Shown in pieces: positions 39,822-49,099 of a stretch of DNA of 64,000 nucleotides. The DNA comes from Bacteroidales bacterium (GTDB lineage: Bacteria > Bacteroidota > Bacteroidia > Bacteroidales > Muribaculaceae): the NCBI GenBank assembly GCA_900770215.1, contig CAAGJW010000062.1:25331-89330 (forward strand), written 5' to 3'. The notes under the pieces were generated by a model that saw only the letters and a list, made by a program, of their open reading frames with translations, ran no database searches and was not told where the DNA came from. The position numbers were made by a program, and so were the translations under genes. The first letter of the stretch is position 1. The number at the start of each line of letters is the position of its first letter.

Positions 39822-39835
39822 AAATAAAAGCACGC

Positions 39836-41554
39836 ATGAGACTATATGATATCAATGAGGTGAAGCAACAGAAATACCTGTTCTTCACCGGCAAGGGTGG
39901 CGTGGGCAAGACCAGTCTGGCTTGCGCCACCGCCATTGCCATGACCGACGCTGGAGAGAAGGTGCTGCTCATTAGCACCGACCCCGCATCGAACCTGCAA
40001 GATATCTTCAGTCAGGACATCTCACAGCATGGTACCATCATTGAAGATGTGCCGAGGCTCACGGTTGTCAACCTCGACCCCGTGAAGGCGGCCGACGAAT
40101 ACCGTGAGTCGGTCGTTGGGCCCTATCGTGGGGTGTTGCCCGACTCGGCCATTGCCAATATGGAGGAACAACTGTCGGGTTCCTGCACGGTGGAGATAGC
40201 CGCCTTCAATCAGTTCTCTGGCTTCCTCACCAACGAGGCCGATGCCCTAAAGTATGACCACATCATCTTCGACACAGCCCCCACAGGCCACACGCTGCGC
40301 ATGCTCCAGCTGCCCACAGCCTGGACTTCGTTCATCAAGACGAGCAAGCACGGGGCATCGTGCCTTGGGCAGCTCTCGGGGCTGGATTCGCGAAAAGAGA
40401 TTTATCGGCAGGCAGTAGACAACCTTGCCGACGGCAACAAGACCAAGCTGATTCTCGTCAGCCGTCCACAGGAGGTTGCGCTCAAGGAGGCTGCCCGCTC
40501 GGCCCGGGAGTTAGGGCAACTCGGCATCAACAACCAGCTGTTGGTGCTCAATGGTGTTATGGATCCGTCAGATTATGACGACCCACTGGCCACAGCAATG
40601 TTCTCCACTCAGGAGCGTGCATTAAAGACGATGCCCGAGACGCTCGCTGCGATGGAGGCATTGTATGTGCCACTGCGCTCCTACAACATGGACACGGTGG
40701 AAAATATCCGCAAGATGCTTGTCGGCGACAGTGTTGCCAATGCTCCAGCTGCCGAAAGCGTAAGCGATTACAAGACTCTCGATGACCTCATTACCACGCT
40801 TCACGATGCGGGCAAGCGTGTGGTGTTCACCATGGGCAAGGGCGGTGTGGGCAAGACAACCATCGCCACGCTGATTGCCTTGGGGCTAAAGAAACTGGGC
40901 GACGACGTGCTGCTCTCCACCACCGACCCAGCCAACCATCTCAATGTGCAACAGGCCGAGCGAGCGGGTATTGAGGTGGCCGTTATCGATGAACAGAAAG
41001 TGCTGGAGGCCTACAAGGACGAGGTGAGGCTGAAAGCGCGGGAAGCTGGCGTGACCGACTTCTCCTATATCGAGGAGGACCTGCGCAGTCCCTGCACGCA
41101 GGAGATAGCTGTGTTTCGCCGTTTTGCCGAGATCGTGATGCGTGCCGACAGTAAGACGGTGGTCATCGACACAGCTCCCACGGGCCATGCTCTGCTTCTG
41201 CTCGACTCCACGCAGAGCTACGACCGGCAGATAGCCCGCAACGAGGGCGATACCCCTGTCGCAGTACAGCGGCTGCTGCCTCGGCTGCGCGACGAGCGCC
41301 AGTCAGCATTTATCATCGTCACCCTACCCGAGCCCACACCTGTGCTTGAGGCACAACGGCAGAAGACTGACCTTGAGCGTGCAGGCATCCATCAGCGTTG
41401 GTTGATCGTCAACCAGTGTCTGATGCTGAACTACACCACCGACCCCTTCCTACAGGGCAAAGCGGCCAGCGAGACGAAATGGATCAAGGAGGTGGAGCAC
41501 ATCACCGACCGACATGTAGTGCTACGCCCGTGGCTCAGAAAAGAAAAAGATTGA
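39836..41554 (+). CDS. arsA: ArsA arsenite-transporting ATPase
   Basis: 572 residues, two homologous ATPase halves. P-loops: FFTGKGGVGKTSLAC near residue 14 and FTMGKGGVGKTTIATLI near 330; signature motifs DTAPTGHTLRMLQLP and DTAPTGHALLLLD follow in each half. The start is set at 39836 (MRLYDINEVKQQKYLFFTGK) because the upstream in-frame ATG at 39722 lies inside the arsD remnant. ArsA powers arsenite export together with a membrane carrier. It is followed after 32 bases by acr3. Bacteroidales commonly pair ArsA with ACR3. Confidence 0.93.
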   Translation: MRLYDINEVKQQKYLFFTGKGGVGKTSLACATAIAMTDAGEKVLLISTDPASNLQDIFSQDISQHGTIIEDVPRLTVVNLDPVKAADEYRESVVGPYRGVLPDSAIANMEEQLSGSCTVEIAAFNQFSGFLTNEADALKYDHIIFDTAPTGHTLRMLQLPTAWTSFIKTSKHGASCLGQLSGLDSRKEIYRQAVDNLADGNKTKLILVSRPQEVALKEAARSARELGQLGINNQLLVLNGVMDPSDYDDPLATAMFSTQERALKTMPETLAAMEALYVPLRSYNMDTVENIRKMLVGDSVANAPAAESVSDYKTLDDLITTLHDAGKRVVFTMGKGGVGKTTIATLIALGLKKLGDDVLLSTTDPANHLNVQQAERAGIEVAVIDEQKVLEAYKDEVRLKAREAGVTDFSYIEEDLRSPCTQEIAVFRRFAEIVMRADSKTVVIDTAPTGHALLLLDSTQSYDRQIARNEGDTPVAVQRLLPRLRDERQSAFIIVTLPEPTPVLEAQRQKTDLERAGIHQRWLIVNQCLMLNYTTDPFLQGKAASETKWIKEVEHITDRHVVLRPWLRKEKD

Positions 41555-41586
41555 TCTTTATAAACATAATTGATATATCATAAATC

Positions 41587-42624
41587 ATGCAAGAGAGAAA
41601 AATAGGATTTTTTGACAAGTATCTCACCTTGTGGGTGCTGTTGTGCATTGTAGTGGGCATTGCCGTGGGCAAGTTCCTGCCCGCCATCCCGCTCACACTC
41701 TCTCGGCTCGAGTATGCCCACGTGAGCATTCCCGTGGCCATCCTCATCTGGGTGATGATCTACCCGATGATGATGAAGGTGGACTTCCAAAGCGTGAAGA
41801 ACGTAGCCAAGCACCCTAAGGGCTTGGTGGTGACGTGCGTGGTCAACTGGCTCATCAAGCCGTTCACGATGTTCGCCATTGCATGGTTCTTTCTCTTCGT
41901 GGTCTTCCAACGGTGGATTCCTGCGTCACTGGCCCACGAGTATCTGGCTGGTGCCGTGCTCTTGGGTGCTGCGCCTTGCACGGCGATGGTGTTTGTCTGG
42001 AGCTACCTCTCGAGCGGAAACCCGGCCTACACGCTTGTGCAGGTGGCTGTCAACGATCTCGTCATCCTCATTGCTTTTGCGCCCATTGTGGCTCTGCTCT
42101 TAGGAGTGGGCGGCGTACAGATACCCTACGACACGCTTCTGCTCAGTGTCGTGCTCTTTGTGGTGCTGCCGCTCGTTGCAGGCATCATCACGCGCACGGC
42201 CGTCACCAAGCGCAAGGGTAAGGCGTATTTCGAGCAGGTCTTTGTTCACAAGTTCGACCGCTACACCACTGCCGGGCTGCTGCTCACGCTCGTTATCCTC
42301 TTTTCGTTCCAGGGCGAGACCATTCTGCGCAATCCGCTCCATATCGTGCTCATTGCCGTGCCGCTCGTTTTCCAGACCTACCTCATCTTTGCCATTGCCT
42401 ACGGCTGGGCCAAGGTATGGCACCTGCCCTACGACATCGCCGCTCCCGCTGGAATGATTGGAGCCTCCAACTTCTTTGAGCTTGCCGTGGCTGTAGCCAT
42501 CAGCCTCTTCGGGCTGCAGAGCGGCGCGGCCTTGGCCACCACCGTCGGCGTGCTCACCGAAGTGCCCGTCATGCTCTCGTTGGTCAAGATTGCCAAGGCA
42601 ACCAAGTGTAGATTTAGCCTTTAG
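41587..42624 (+). CDS. ACR3-family arsenite efflux carrier
   Basis: 345 residues with ten predicted membrane helices. IGFFDKYLTLWVLLCIVVGI, then LIWVMIYPMMMKVDF and AGAVLLGAAPCTAMVFVWSYLSSGNPAYTLVQVAVNDL (given in part; the Cys in APCTAMVFVWS is the conserved arsenite-relevant Cys of ACR3), and GASNFFELAVAVAISLFG near the C-terminus. It exports arsenite through the inner membrane, alone or driven by ArsA. Second intact gene of the ars unit. No arsR or arsC is seen nearby. Confidence 0.93.
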   Translation: MQERKIGFFDKYLTLWVLLCIVVGIAVGKFLPAIPLTLSRLEYAHVSIPVAILIWVMIYPMMMKVDFQSVKNVAKHPKGLVVTCVVNWLIKPFTMFAIAWFFLFVVFQRWIPASLAHEYLAGAVLLGAAPCTAMVFVWSYLSSGNPAYTLVQVAVNDLVILIAFAPIVALLLGVGGVQIPYDTLLLSVVLFVVLPLVAGIITRTAVTKRKGKAYFEQVFVHKFDRYTTAGLLLTLVILFSFQGETILRNPLHIVLIAVPLVFQTYLIFAIAYGWAKVWHLPYDIAAPAGMIGASNFFELAVAVAISLFGLQSGAALATTVGVLTEVPVMLSLVKIAKATKCRFSL

Positions 42625-42668
42625 GGCCCCCGCGACTCCTTCCTAAAGCAGCAAAATGAGACAAACAC

Positions 42669-42700
42669 ATGGCCGCACTGGAAATGCGGCCATTTGCTTG
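42669..42700 (+). terminator. Hairpin after acr3
   Basis: ATGGCCGCA (42669-42677) pairs with TGCGGCCAT (42685-42693), seven-base loop, followed by TTGCTTG. A weak T-tract, but it is well placed between convergent genes. Confidence 0.6.
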
Positions 42701-42725
42701 ATGTAGAAGAAATGTGTGTCGTCGG

Positions 42726-43304
42726 TCATTTGTTCAGCTTCTTGGCGTGCTCTTCCCAGGGATAGAGTTTCTCGCCCTCATGCTTGATATAGACTCGCAT
42801 GCCCACATAGGCATAGCGGTCGTGAAGCTTAATGATGTCTTCGTCGAGGAGGCGTATACAGCCCTCGCTGTCGCGACCGGGCACCGACGAGCGGTTGTTG
42901 GTGCTCCCGTGTATGCCTATGCCGCTGTGTCCTGGAGTTGCAAGCCGCAGAAACCAGTGCCCGTAGGCAAGAATGCTGCCCCGACCGTCGTGGAAGTCGT
43001 GTTTCCAGGTCGATGCGTCTTGCATCATCGAGATGTAGAATGGCTTGCCGGCAGGCGACTCTGGTGTCTTCATGTCGCCCTTGCGCTGCTTGTTGCCCGT
43101 GCGCTTGCTCAGACATGCCGGGAAGGTGGCCAGCAGGGTGGTGTCGCCGTTGGCTTCGGGACGGTACACCTTCAAGTTGAGGTCACGCTTTGAAATCACG
43201 ATAAAAGAGCCGTCGCCCTTGTGGCACACCCTCTCGCTCTTGCCCGATGCCCAGCATGTGGCGGCCATGACGAGCGCTGCCATGATAATGATTGCTTTCT
43301 TCAT
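42726..43304 (-). CDS. L,D-transpeptidase (YkuD family), secreted
   Basis: 192 residues. Signal peptide MKKAIIIMAALVMAATCWASG. The YkuD signature is HGIGIHGSTNN-like (GHSGIGIHGS) and then SEGCIRLLDEDI with the catalytic Cys. KKRTGNKQRKGDMKTPES-like residues before the core fit the family. It cross-links peptidoglycan stem peptides or attaches proteins to them in the periplasm. It starts 16 bases after the GlmU-like gene ends. Confidence 0.88.
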   Translation of the reverse strand: MKKAIIIMAALVMAATCWASGKSERVCHKGDGSFIVISKRDLNLKVYRPEANGDTTLLATFPACLSKRTGNKQRKGDMKTPESPAGKPFYISMMQDASTWKHDFHDGRGSILAYGHWFLRLATPGHSGIGIHGSTNNRSSVPGRDSEGCIRLLDEDIIKLHDRYAYVGMRVYIKHEGEKLYPWEEHAKKLNK

Positions 43305-43320
43305 GCGATAGTGTTATGTG

Positions 43321-44508
43321 TTATTTATATTTCTTTGAAAGTTTGTAGATGGCTTCGAGCATGTCGCAATCGTCGGGAGTGAGCTCGATGCCGCGGCGTG
43401 CCATTACCCGCTTGGCAGTGGCCAGGAAGGGGCGCATCTTCACGTCTTTGAAGCCGCTGGTGTTTCCCCCCTCCATAAACGAGGGCACAAAGTTGCGCGG
43501 GAAGCCGGCCCCGTACACGTTGACGCCCACCCCCAGCACGGTGGCTGTGTTGAGCATGCAATTCACTCCCGTCTTGCAATGGTCGCCCATAATGGGGCCG
43601 CAAAATTGCAGCCCTGTGTGGTCGAAACGCTGTGTGGCATAGTTCCATAGCCGTATCTCGCTGTAGTCGTTCTTGAGATTGGAGGCTGTGGTGCCGCCGC
43701 CTATGTTGCACCATTCGCCTATCACGGCATCACCCAGGAAGCCCTCGTGGGCCTTGTTGCTGTAGCCTATCATCACCGTGTTTTCCACCTCGCCCCCTAT
43801 CTTGCAGTAGGGCCCAAGCGTGGTGGCGCCGTACACCTTGGCCCCGATGCGCACCTTGGCATCGTGGCAGGCGGCAAAGGGGCCGCGCACACATGCTCCC
43901 TCCATCACCTCGACGTTTTCACCTATATATATGGGTCCCTCTTTGGTGTTGAGGCAAGAGCCCTCGATGCAAGCCCCTTTCTCGATGAATATCTGGCTGG
44001 GGTCGCCTATTACTGTGCACGATGGCGGCACTGGCTGCGACTGCCTGCCAGCTGTGATGCGTTCAAAGTCGCTGCGCAGCACCTCGCCGTTGAGCTGGAA
44101 GATGTCCCACAGGTGCGTGACCTGCTTGATCGGCTCGGCTGGCAGGACGGTGGCTGTGTAGTTGCGGCTGTCGAAGTCTTGAGCGCTGCCGTAGAAGGCA
44201 ATGAGCTGCCCCTCGCTGTCTACAATGGCTTCTCCTGTTTTCAAGCCAAGTACCTGCCGGGCCAGCTGCGGTGTGGGTATTACATGTCCGGCTATCAGCA
44301 AGTTGCGGCTGCGCAGCGTGGTGGGGAACTTCTTTTTCAGGTAGGAGGCCGTGAGATAGCTGTAGGAGGAGGCTTGTCCCAGCATGGCTTGCCATTTCTC
44401 CTCGATAGTGGTGATGCCTACTCTGATTTTGGTTATGGGTCTTGTGTAGGTGATGGGGAGCAATTGCTTCCTCACATCGTTGTCGTCAAAGATGATAATG
44501 TTTTTCAT
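43321..44508 (-). CDS. GlmU-like sugar nucleotidyltransferase/acyltransferase
   Basis: 395 residues. The start is placed at the complement of 44506-44508 (MKNIIIFDDNDVRKQLLPIT); an upstream in-frame ATG adds 108 residues with no homology pattern. The N-terminal half is a divergent nucleotidyltransferase fold (PITYTRPITKIRVGITTIEEKW); the C-terminal half is a left-handed beta helix of hexapeptide repeats (YIGENVEVMEGACVRGPFAACHDAKVRIGAKVYGATTLGP, given in part; then HCKTGVNCMLNTATVLGVGVN). This is the Bacteroidetes putative sugar nucleotidyltransferase type related to GlmU. It may make an activated amino sugar for the envelope; the exact substrate is unknown. Confidence 0.82.
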   Translation of the reverse strand: MKNIIIFDDNDVRKQLLPITYTRPITKIRVGITTIEEKWQAMLGQASSYSYLTASYLKKKFPTTLRSRNLLIAGHVIPTPQLARQVLGLKTGEAIVDSEGQLIAFYGSAQDFDSRNYTATVLPAEPIKQVTHLWDIFQLNGEVLRSDFERITAGRQSQPVPPSCTVIGDPSQIFIEKGACIEGSCLNTKEGPIYIGENVEVMEGACVRGPFAACHDAKVRIGAKVYGATTLGPYCKIGGEVENTVMIGYSNKAHEGFLGDAVIGEWCNIGGGTTASNLKNDYSEIRLWNYATQRFDHTGLQFCGPIMGDHCKTGVNCMLNTATVLGVGVNVYGAGFPRNFVPSFMEGGNTSGFKDVKMRPFLATAKRVMARRGIELTPDDCDMLEAIYKLSKKYK

Positions 44509-44649
44509 TACTTTGGTTATAAAAAATTGGTCGAGCAAAGTAACGTATTTTTCTTCATTCCGCCAAATCCTGTTTTTTTGTGATGCCACATGCACTGAGT
44601 GGCAATGAAATTGCCTAAATTTGCACTTGAAATAAATCATGAGCCAGTT

Positions 44650-45195
44650 ATGGAATATATAGAGCAGTATATTAAAGGTGTGTGGGTGATCAAGCCCAAG
44701 CGTTTCGGCGATGCCCGCGGTTACTTCAGCGAGGTGTTTAAGAAGGAGGAGTTCCAGGCCCACGTGGGGCCTGTGGAGTTTGTGCAGGACAATGAGTCGT
44801 TCTCGAGTCATGGCGTGCTGCGTGGTCTTCATTTTCAGAAAGGGGAGTTCTCACAAGCCAAACTCGTGCGCGTGTCGCGTGGCAGCGTGCTCGACGTGGC
44901 CGTCGACCTGCGTGGAGGCAGCCCCACCTATGGCCAGCATGTGGCTGTTGAGCTCGCGGCCCAGGAGGGTACGCAGCTGTTCATTCCCCGAGGATTTGCC
45001 CATGGCTTTGTGGTGCTGAGCGACGTGGCCCAGTTCCAGTACAAGGTCGACAACGTGTATGCCCCGCACAGCGAGGCCACATTGCGTTTCGACGACCCGG
45101 AGCTTCACATCGACTGGCGCATCCCGCAGGACCAGATGCTTTTGAGCCCTAAGGATAGATGTGGCGTGTGGTTAAAAGACATTAAACCTTTTTAA
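44650..45195 (+). CDS. rfbC: dTDP-4-dehydrorhamnose 3,5-epimerase
   Basis: 181 residues, cupin fold. PKRFGDARGYFSEVFKKEEF, then NESFSSHGVLRGLHFQKG with the catalytic His in GLHF, RVSRGSVLDVAVDLRGGSPTYG and LFIPRGFAHGFVVLSD are all RfbC signatures. It converts dTDP-4-dehydro-6-deoxyglucose to the L-lyxo form for rhamnose synthesis. The start at 44650 gives the standard length; an ATG at 44599 is rejected because the -7 box TAAATTTG (44616-44623) would fall inside. It stands alone here; rfbA, rfbB and rfbD are not in the window. Confidence 0.93.
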   Translation: MEYIEQYIKGVWVIKPKRFGDARGYFSEVFKKEEFQAHVGPVEFVQDNESFSSHGVLRGLHFQKGEFSQAKLVRVSRGSVLDVAVDLRGGSPTYGQHVAVELAAQEGTQLFIPRGFAHGFVVLSDVAQFQYKVDNVYAPHSEATLRFDDPELHIDWRIPQDQMLLSPKDRCGVWLKDIKPF

Positions 45196-45309
45196 AATTA
45201 GACAAAAGTGCGCTGAGAAAAGTGGCTGAATAATACCTGGTTATGATTCACCCACTTTTCGTGTGATTGGCATTGATGGAAATGTAGTACTGAAAAAGTT
45301 GCTAAAACA

Positions 45310-45341
45310 TTTGATTATTAGCCAAATAGTTCGTAACTTTG
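45310..45341 (+). promoter_or_regulatory. Main promoter of the ribosomal supercluster
   Basis: TTTG (45310-45313), 20 bases, TAACTTTG (45334-45341), giving a leader of about 135 bases before rpsL. An excellent match to the Bacteroidetes consensus; the leader is long enough for control of the str genes by a ribosomal protein, though no specific site is recognised. Confidence 0.75.
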
Positions 45342-45480
45342 CAACGCTTTTGAGCCAAAAAGTGCACAATTTCTCTACTAATCGGTTGATTCAGTGGAGC
45401 TTGTTGTGTGCTTGAGGTGTATTAAGTCAAGAAAATTATTGTATCATTTTATAATTAAAAACAAGTAAAACAGAACTAAG

Positions 45481-45864
45481 ATGCCTACAATTTCGCAATT
45501 AGTAAGAAAAGGCCGTACAACTCTGGAATACACCAGCAAGTCGCCAGCTTTGGACTCTTGCCCACAGCGTCGTGGCGTGTGCGTGCGTGTTTACACCACC
45601 ACTCCCAAGAAGCCAAACTCGGCAATGCGCAAGGTTGCACGTGTGAGATTAACTAATGGTAAAGAGGTGAACTCCTACATCCCGGGCGAGGGTCACAACC
45701 TGCAAGAGCACTCTATCGTGATGGTGCGCGGCGGTCGTGTCAAGGACCTTCCCGGTGTGCGTTACCACATCGTGCGCGGCACGCTCGATACAGCTGGCGT
45801 GGCCGGACGCACTCAGCGCCGCTCCAAGTACGGAGCCAAGCGCCCCAAGGCTGCCAAGAAGTAA
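45481..45864 (+). CDS. rpsL: 30S ribosomal protein S12
   Basis: 127 residues. Contains TTPKKPNSAMRKVARVRL, IPGEGHNLQEHSIVMVRGGR and the basic RRSKYGAKRPK end. Lys43 and Lys88 positions associated with streptomycin response appear wild type (TPKKPNSA, GRVKDLPG). First gene of the cluster, 207 bases before rpsG. Confidence 0.98.
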   Translation: MPTISQLVRKGRTTLEYTSKSPALDSCPQRRGVCVRVYTTTPKKPNSAMRKVARVRLTNGKEVNSYIPGEGHNLQEHSIVMVRGGRVKDLPGVRYHIVRGTLDTAGVAGRTQRRSKYGAKRPKAAKK

Positions 45865-46071
45865 AACTGGCTTGAGCAGTCTTGTGCTGTGACTTTTCTG
45901 GAGAACAGCGACTTTTCTACTAAACACAAAACAAACAATCAATTTTAAACTTAGTTTTTGATTTTATTGGATTGATGATTTTTACGGTTGAGTAAATGGC
46001 CATAGAGATGGCCGTTGAAGAACAAAGATGCAACAACCAAGCGGACAAAAACTACAACATTTAAGAAAACA

Positions 46072-46548
46072 ATGAGAAAGGCTAAGCCAAAAAAAAGGAT
46101 CATTCTGCCCGATCCTAAGTTCGGTGATGTGCGCGTGTCAAAATTCGTGAATCACCTCATGTATGACGGTAAGAAGAATACCTCATACACGATTTTCTAC
46201 ACTGCCCTCGATATCGTGGGCCAGAAAATGGCTAAAGAAGAGAAAACCCCGCTCGAGATATGGAAAAGTGCCCTCGAGAAGGTAACTCCGCAAGTAGAAG
46301 TGAAATCGCGTCGCGTGGGCGGTGCAACCTTCCAGGTGCCTACCGAAATACGCCCCGACCGCAAGGAGTCAATATCAATGAAAAATCTTATCAATTTCGC
46401 ACGTAAACGTGGCGGCAAGACCATGGCCGACAAGTTGGCATCGGAAATCATGGATGCCTACAACGAGCAAGGCGGCGCATTCAAGCGCAAAGAAGACATG
46501 CACCGCATGGCCGAGGCTAACCGTGCATTTGCACATTTCAGATTTTAA
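46072..46548 (+). CDS. rpsG: 30S ribosomal protein S7
   Basis: 158 residues from MRKAKPKKRIILPDP; an in-frame ATG at 46015 would add 19 residues that do not match the family. Contains VEVKSRRVGGATFQVPTEIR and AFKRKEDMHRMAEANRAFAHFRF. Binds the 3' major domain of 16S rRNA; the usual str operon repressor in other bacteria. Confidence 0.97.
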   Translation: MRKAKPKKRIILPDPKFGDVRVSKFVNHLMYDGKKNTSYTIFYTALDIVGQKMAKEEKTPLEIWKSALEKVTPQVEVKSRRVGGATFQVPTEIRPDRKESISMKNLINFARKRGGKTMADKLASEIMDAYNEQGGAFKRKEDMHRMAEANRAFAHFRF

Positions 46549-46569
46549 TTGATATTATAGGAGAACAAA

Positions 46570-48693
46570 ATGAGAACAGACGAACAACTGAAACTTACAC
46601 GCAATATCGGCATCATGGCTCACATCGATGCTGGTAAGACCACTACCTCTGAGCGCATCCTGTACTACACCGGCCTCACTCACAAGATTGGCGAGGTGCA
46701 CGACGGTGCAGCCACTATGGACTGGATGGAGCAGGAGCAGGAACGTGGTATCACTATTACCTCGGCTGCTACCACTGCCTACTGGAAATATAACGACAAG
46801 AAATACAAGATCAACCTTATCGACACCCCAGGACACGTCGACTTCACTGTCGAGGTGGAGCGCTCGCTGCGCGTGCTCGACGGCACCATTGCCACCTTCT
46901 GTGCAGTGGGCGGCGTTGAGCCCCAGAGTGAGACCGTGTGGCGCCAGGCCGACAAGTACAATGTGCCTCGCATCGCCTATGTGAACAAGATGGACCGCAG
47001 CGGTGCCAACTTCCTCGAAGTGGCCCGCCAAATCAAGGACGTGCTCGGTTCCAACCCGTGCCCCATACAGCTGCCCATCGGTGCCGAGGAGTCGTTCAAG
47101 GGTATTGTCGACCTGATCAGGATGAAGGCTCTCTACTGGCACGACGAGACTATGGGTGCCGAGTACGAGGTTGACGAGATCCCCGACAACATGCTCGACG
47201 AGGCTCAGAAGTATCGCGACAAGATGCTTGAGAATATCGCCGAGTTTGACGAGGACCTCATGGCCAAGTATTTCGACGATCCCAGCACGATCACCGAGGA
47301 CGAGATCAAGCGTGCACTGCGCACGGCTACCCTCAAGATGGAGATTGTGCCCATGCTGTGCGGCAGCTCATTCAAGAACAAGGGCGTGCAGCCCCTGCTC
47401 GATGCTGTGTGTGCCTATCTGCCCAGCCCCGAGGACACTCCCGAGGTCGTGGGCCATGCCTACGACGATCCCGACAAGCAGGAGACCCGTCGTCCTGTGT
47501 TTGAAGACCCCATGTGCGCCCTCGTGTTCAAGATCGCTACCGATCCCTATGTGGGCCGTCTGGTGTTCTTCCGTGTGTATTCGGGCCAAATCGACGCAGG
47601 TACCTACGTGTTCAATTCTCGCTCGGGTAAGAAGGAACGCATCTCTCGCCTGTTCCAGATGTTCTCCAACAAGCAGAACCCCATGGAGACCATCGGCTGC
47701 GGCGACATCGGCGCAGGCATCGGCTTCAAGGATGTGCGCACGGGCGACACGCTGTGCGACGAGAACCATCCCATTGTGCTTGAGGCTATGGACTTCCCCG
47801 ATCCTGTGATTGGTATCGCAGTCGAGCCCAAGACTCAGAAAGATCTCGACAAGCTTAACCTGGGCCTCGAGAAACTCGCCGAGGAGGATCCTACCTTCCA
47901 GGTGGAGACCAACGAGGAGACTGGCCAAACCATCATCCGCGGTATGGGCGAGCTTCACCTCGACATCATCCTCGACCGTCTCAAGCGTGAGTTCAAGGTT
48001 GAGTGCAACCAAGGTAAGCCTCAGGTTACCTACAAGGAAGCCATCACCAAGCCAGTTGAGCTGCGCGAAGTGTTCAAGAAGCAGACTGGTGGCCGCGGTA
48101 AGTTTGCCGATATCATCGTTCGCATCGAGCCCGTCGACGAGGACTTCGAGGGCAGCCTCCAGTTTGTCGACGTGGTCAAGGGTGGCGATATCCCCAAGGA
48201 ATTCATCCCGAGTATCCAGAAGGGTTTCCAGACTGCAATGAAGAGCGGTGTGCTTGCAGGTTATCCTGTTGAGCAGCTCAAGGTGACCGTCATCGACGGT
48301 TCCTACCACCCAGTCGACTCCGACCAGATCTCGTTTGAGCTCTGCGCCCAGAGCGCCTTCCGCAAGGGTTGCGCCCAGGCAGGCCCTGTGCTCATGGAGC
48401 CCATCATGAAGGTGGAGGTTGTGACCCCCGAGGAGAGCATGGGCGACGTGATTGGCGACCTCAACAAGCGTCGTGGCCAGGTCGAGGGCATGGAGACCAG
48501 CCGCAGCGGCGCCCGCATTGTGAAGGCTACCGCCCCGCTGGCCGAGATGTTCGGCTATGTGACCGCACTGCGCACAATCACCAGTGGCCGCGCCACTTCT
48601 ACAATGAGCTTCTCTCACTATGCTCAAGTGAGCAAGGCTATCGCTACCAAGGTGCTTGAGGAAGTCAAGGGCCGTGTGGATTTGTTGAAATAA
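46570..48693 (+). CDS. fusA: Elongation factor G
   Basis: 707 residues. GTPase motifs: AHIDAGKTTTSERI (17-30), RGITITSAATT, DTPGHVDFTVEVERS, NKMDRSGANF. All five EF-G domains are present, ending in GRATSTMSFSHYAQVSKAIA. Drives translocation on the ribosome. AGGAG sits six bases before the ATG, a proper Shine-Dalgarno site. tuf is not in this cluster. Confidence 0.98.
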   Translation: MRTDEQLKLTRNIGIMAHIDAGKTTTSERILYYTGLTHKIGEVHDGAATMDWMEQEQERGITITSAATTAYWKYNDKKYKINLIDTPGHVDFTVEVERSLRVLDGTIATFCAVGGVEPQSETVWRQADKYNVPRIAYVNKMDRSGANFLEVARQIKDVLGSNPCPIQLPIGAEESFKGIVDLIRMKALYWHDETMGAEYEVDEIPDNMLDEAQKYRDKMLENIAEFDEDLMAKYFDDPSTITEDEIKRALRTATLKMEIVPMLCGSSFKNKGVQPLLDAVCAYLPSPEDTPEVVGHAYDDPDKQETRRPVFEDPMCALVFKIATDPYVGRLVFFRVYSGQIDAGTYVFNSRSGKKERISRLFQMFSNKQNPMETIGCGDIGAGIGFKDVRTGDTLCDENHPIVLEAMDFPDPVIGIAVEPKTQKDLDKLNLGLEKLAEEDPTFQVETNEETGQTIIRGMGELHLDIILDRLKREFKVECNQGKPQVTYKEAITKPVELREVFKKQTGGRGKFADIIVRIEPVDEDFEGSLQFVDVVKGGDIPKEFIPSIQKGFQTAMKSGVLAGYPVEQLKVTVIDGSYHPVDSDQISFELCAQSAFRKGCAQAGPVLMEPIMKVEVVTPEESMGDVIGDLNKRRGQVEGMETSRSGARIVKATAPLAEMFGYVTALRTITSGRATSTMSFSHYAQVSKAIATKVLEEVKGRVDLLK

Positions 48694-48709
48694 TTTTATC
48701 ATTAAAAAT

Positions 48710-49015
48710 ATGAGCCAAAAAATCAGAATTAAATTAAAATCTTACGATCACAACTTGGTTGACAAGTCAGCTGAGAAGATTGTTAAAACTGTGAAGACTA
48801 CAGGCGCAGTTGTCTCGGGCCCGATACCCCTGCCCACCCACAAGCGCATCTTCACTGTGAACCGGTCGACTTTTGTCAACAAGAAGTCGCGTGAACAATT
48901 CCAATTGTCATCCTTCAAGCGTCTCATCGACATCTACAGCTCAACGGCCAAGACCGTCGATGCACTCATGAAGCTTGAGTTGCCAAGCGGTGTCGAGGTT
49001 GAGATCAAGGTATAG
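48710..49015 (+). CDS. rpsJ: 30S ribosomal protein S10
   Basis: 101 residues: QKIRIKLKSYDHNLVDKSAEKI and GPIPLPTHKRIFTVNRSTFVNKKSREQF, complete. It starts 16 bases after fusA, showing that the str and S10 groups are joined. Confidence 0.98.
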   Translation: MSQKIRIKLKSYDHNLVDKSAEKIVKTVKTTGAVVSGPIPLPTHKRIFTVNRSTFVNKKSREQFQLSSFKRLIDIYSSTAKTVDALMKLELPSGVEVEIKV

Positions 49016-49099
49016 TACACCCTCATGCCTTGTTTCACAACTCGCAAGTGATAAGTCAATCAAAAAAGTGATTACAGAATTTTTTAAAAATTAAGAGAA

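Noticed and set aside
39722..39835. An ArsA start at 39722
   Set aside because: It lies inside the arsD remnant in another frame and the extra 38 residues resemble nothing in ArsA; the family start fits 39836.
44599..44649. An earlier start for RfbC
   Set aside because: It would place a TAAATTTG promoter box inside the coding region and lengthen the protein beyond the family size.
43321..44832. A 503-residue version of the GlmU-like protein
   Set aside because: The added N-terminal 108 residues are antisense to the RfbC start region and show no conserved pattern.
46555..48702. Long minus-strand open frames opposite fusA
   Set aside because: They are shadows of EF-G, whose sequence is fully conserved on the plus strand.
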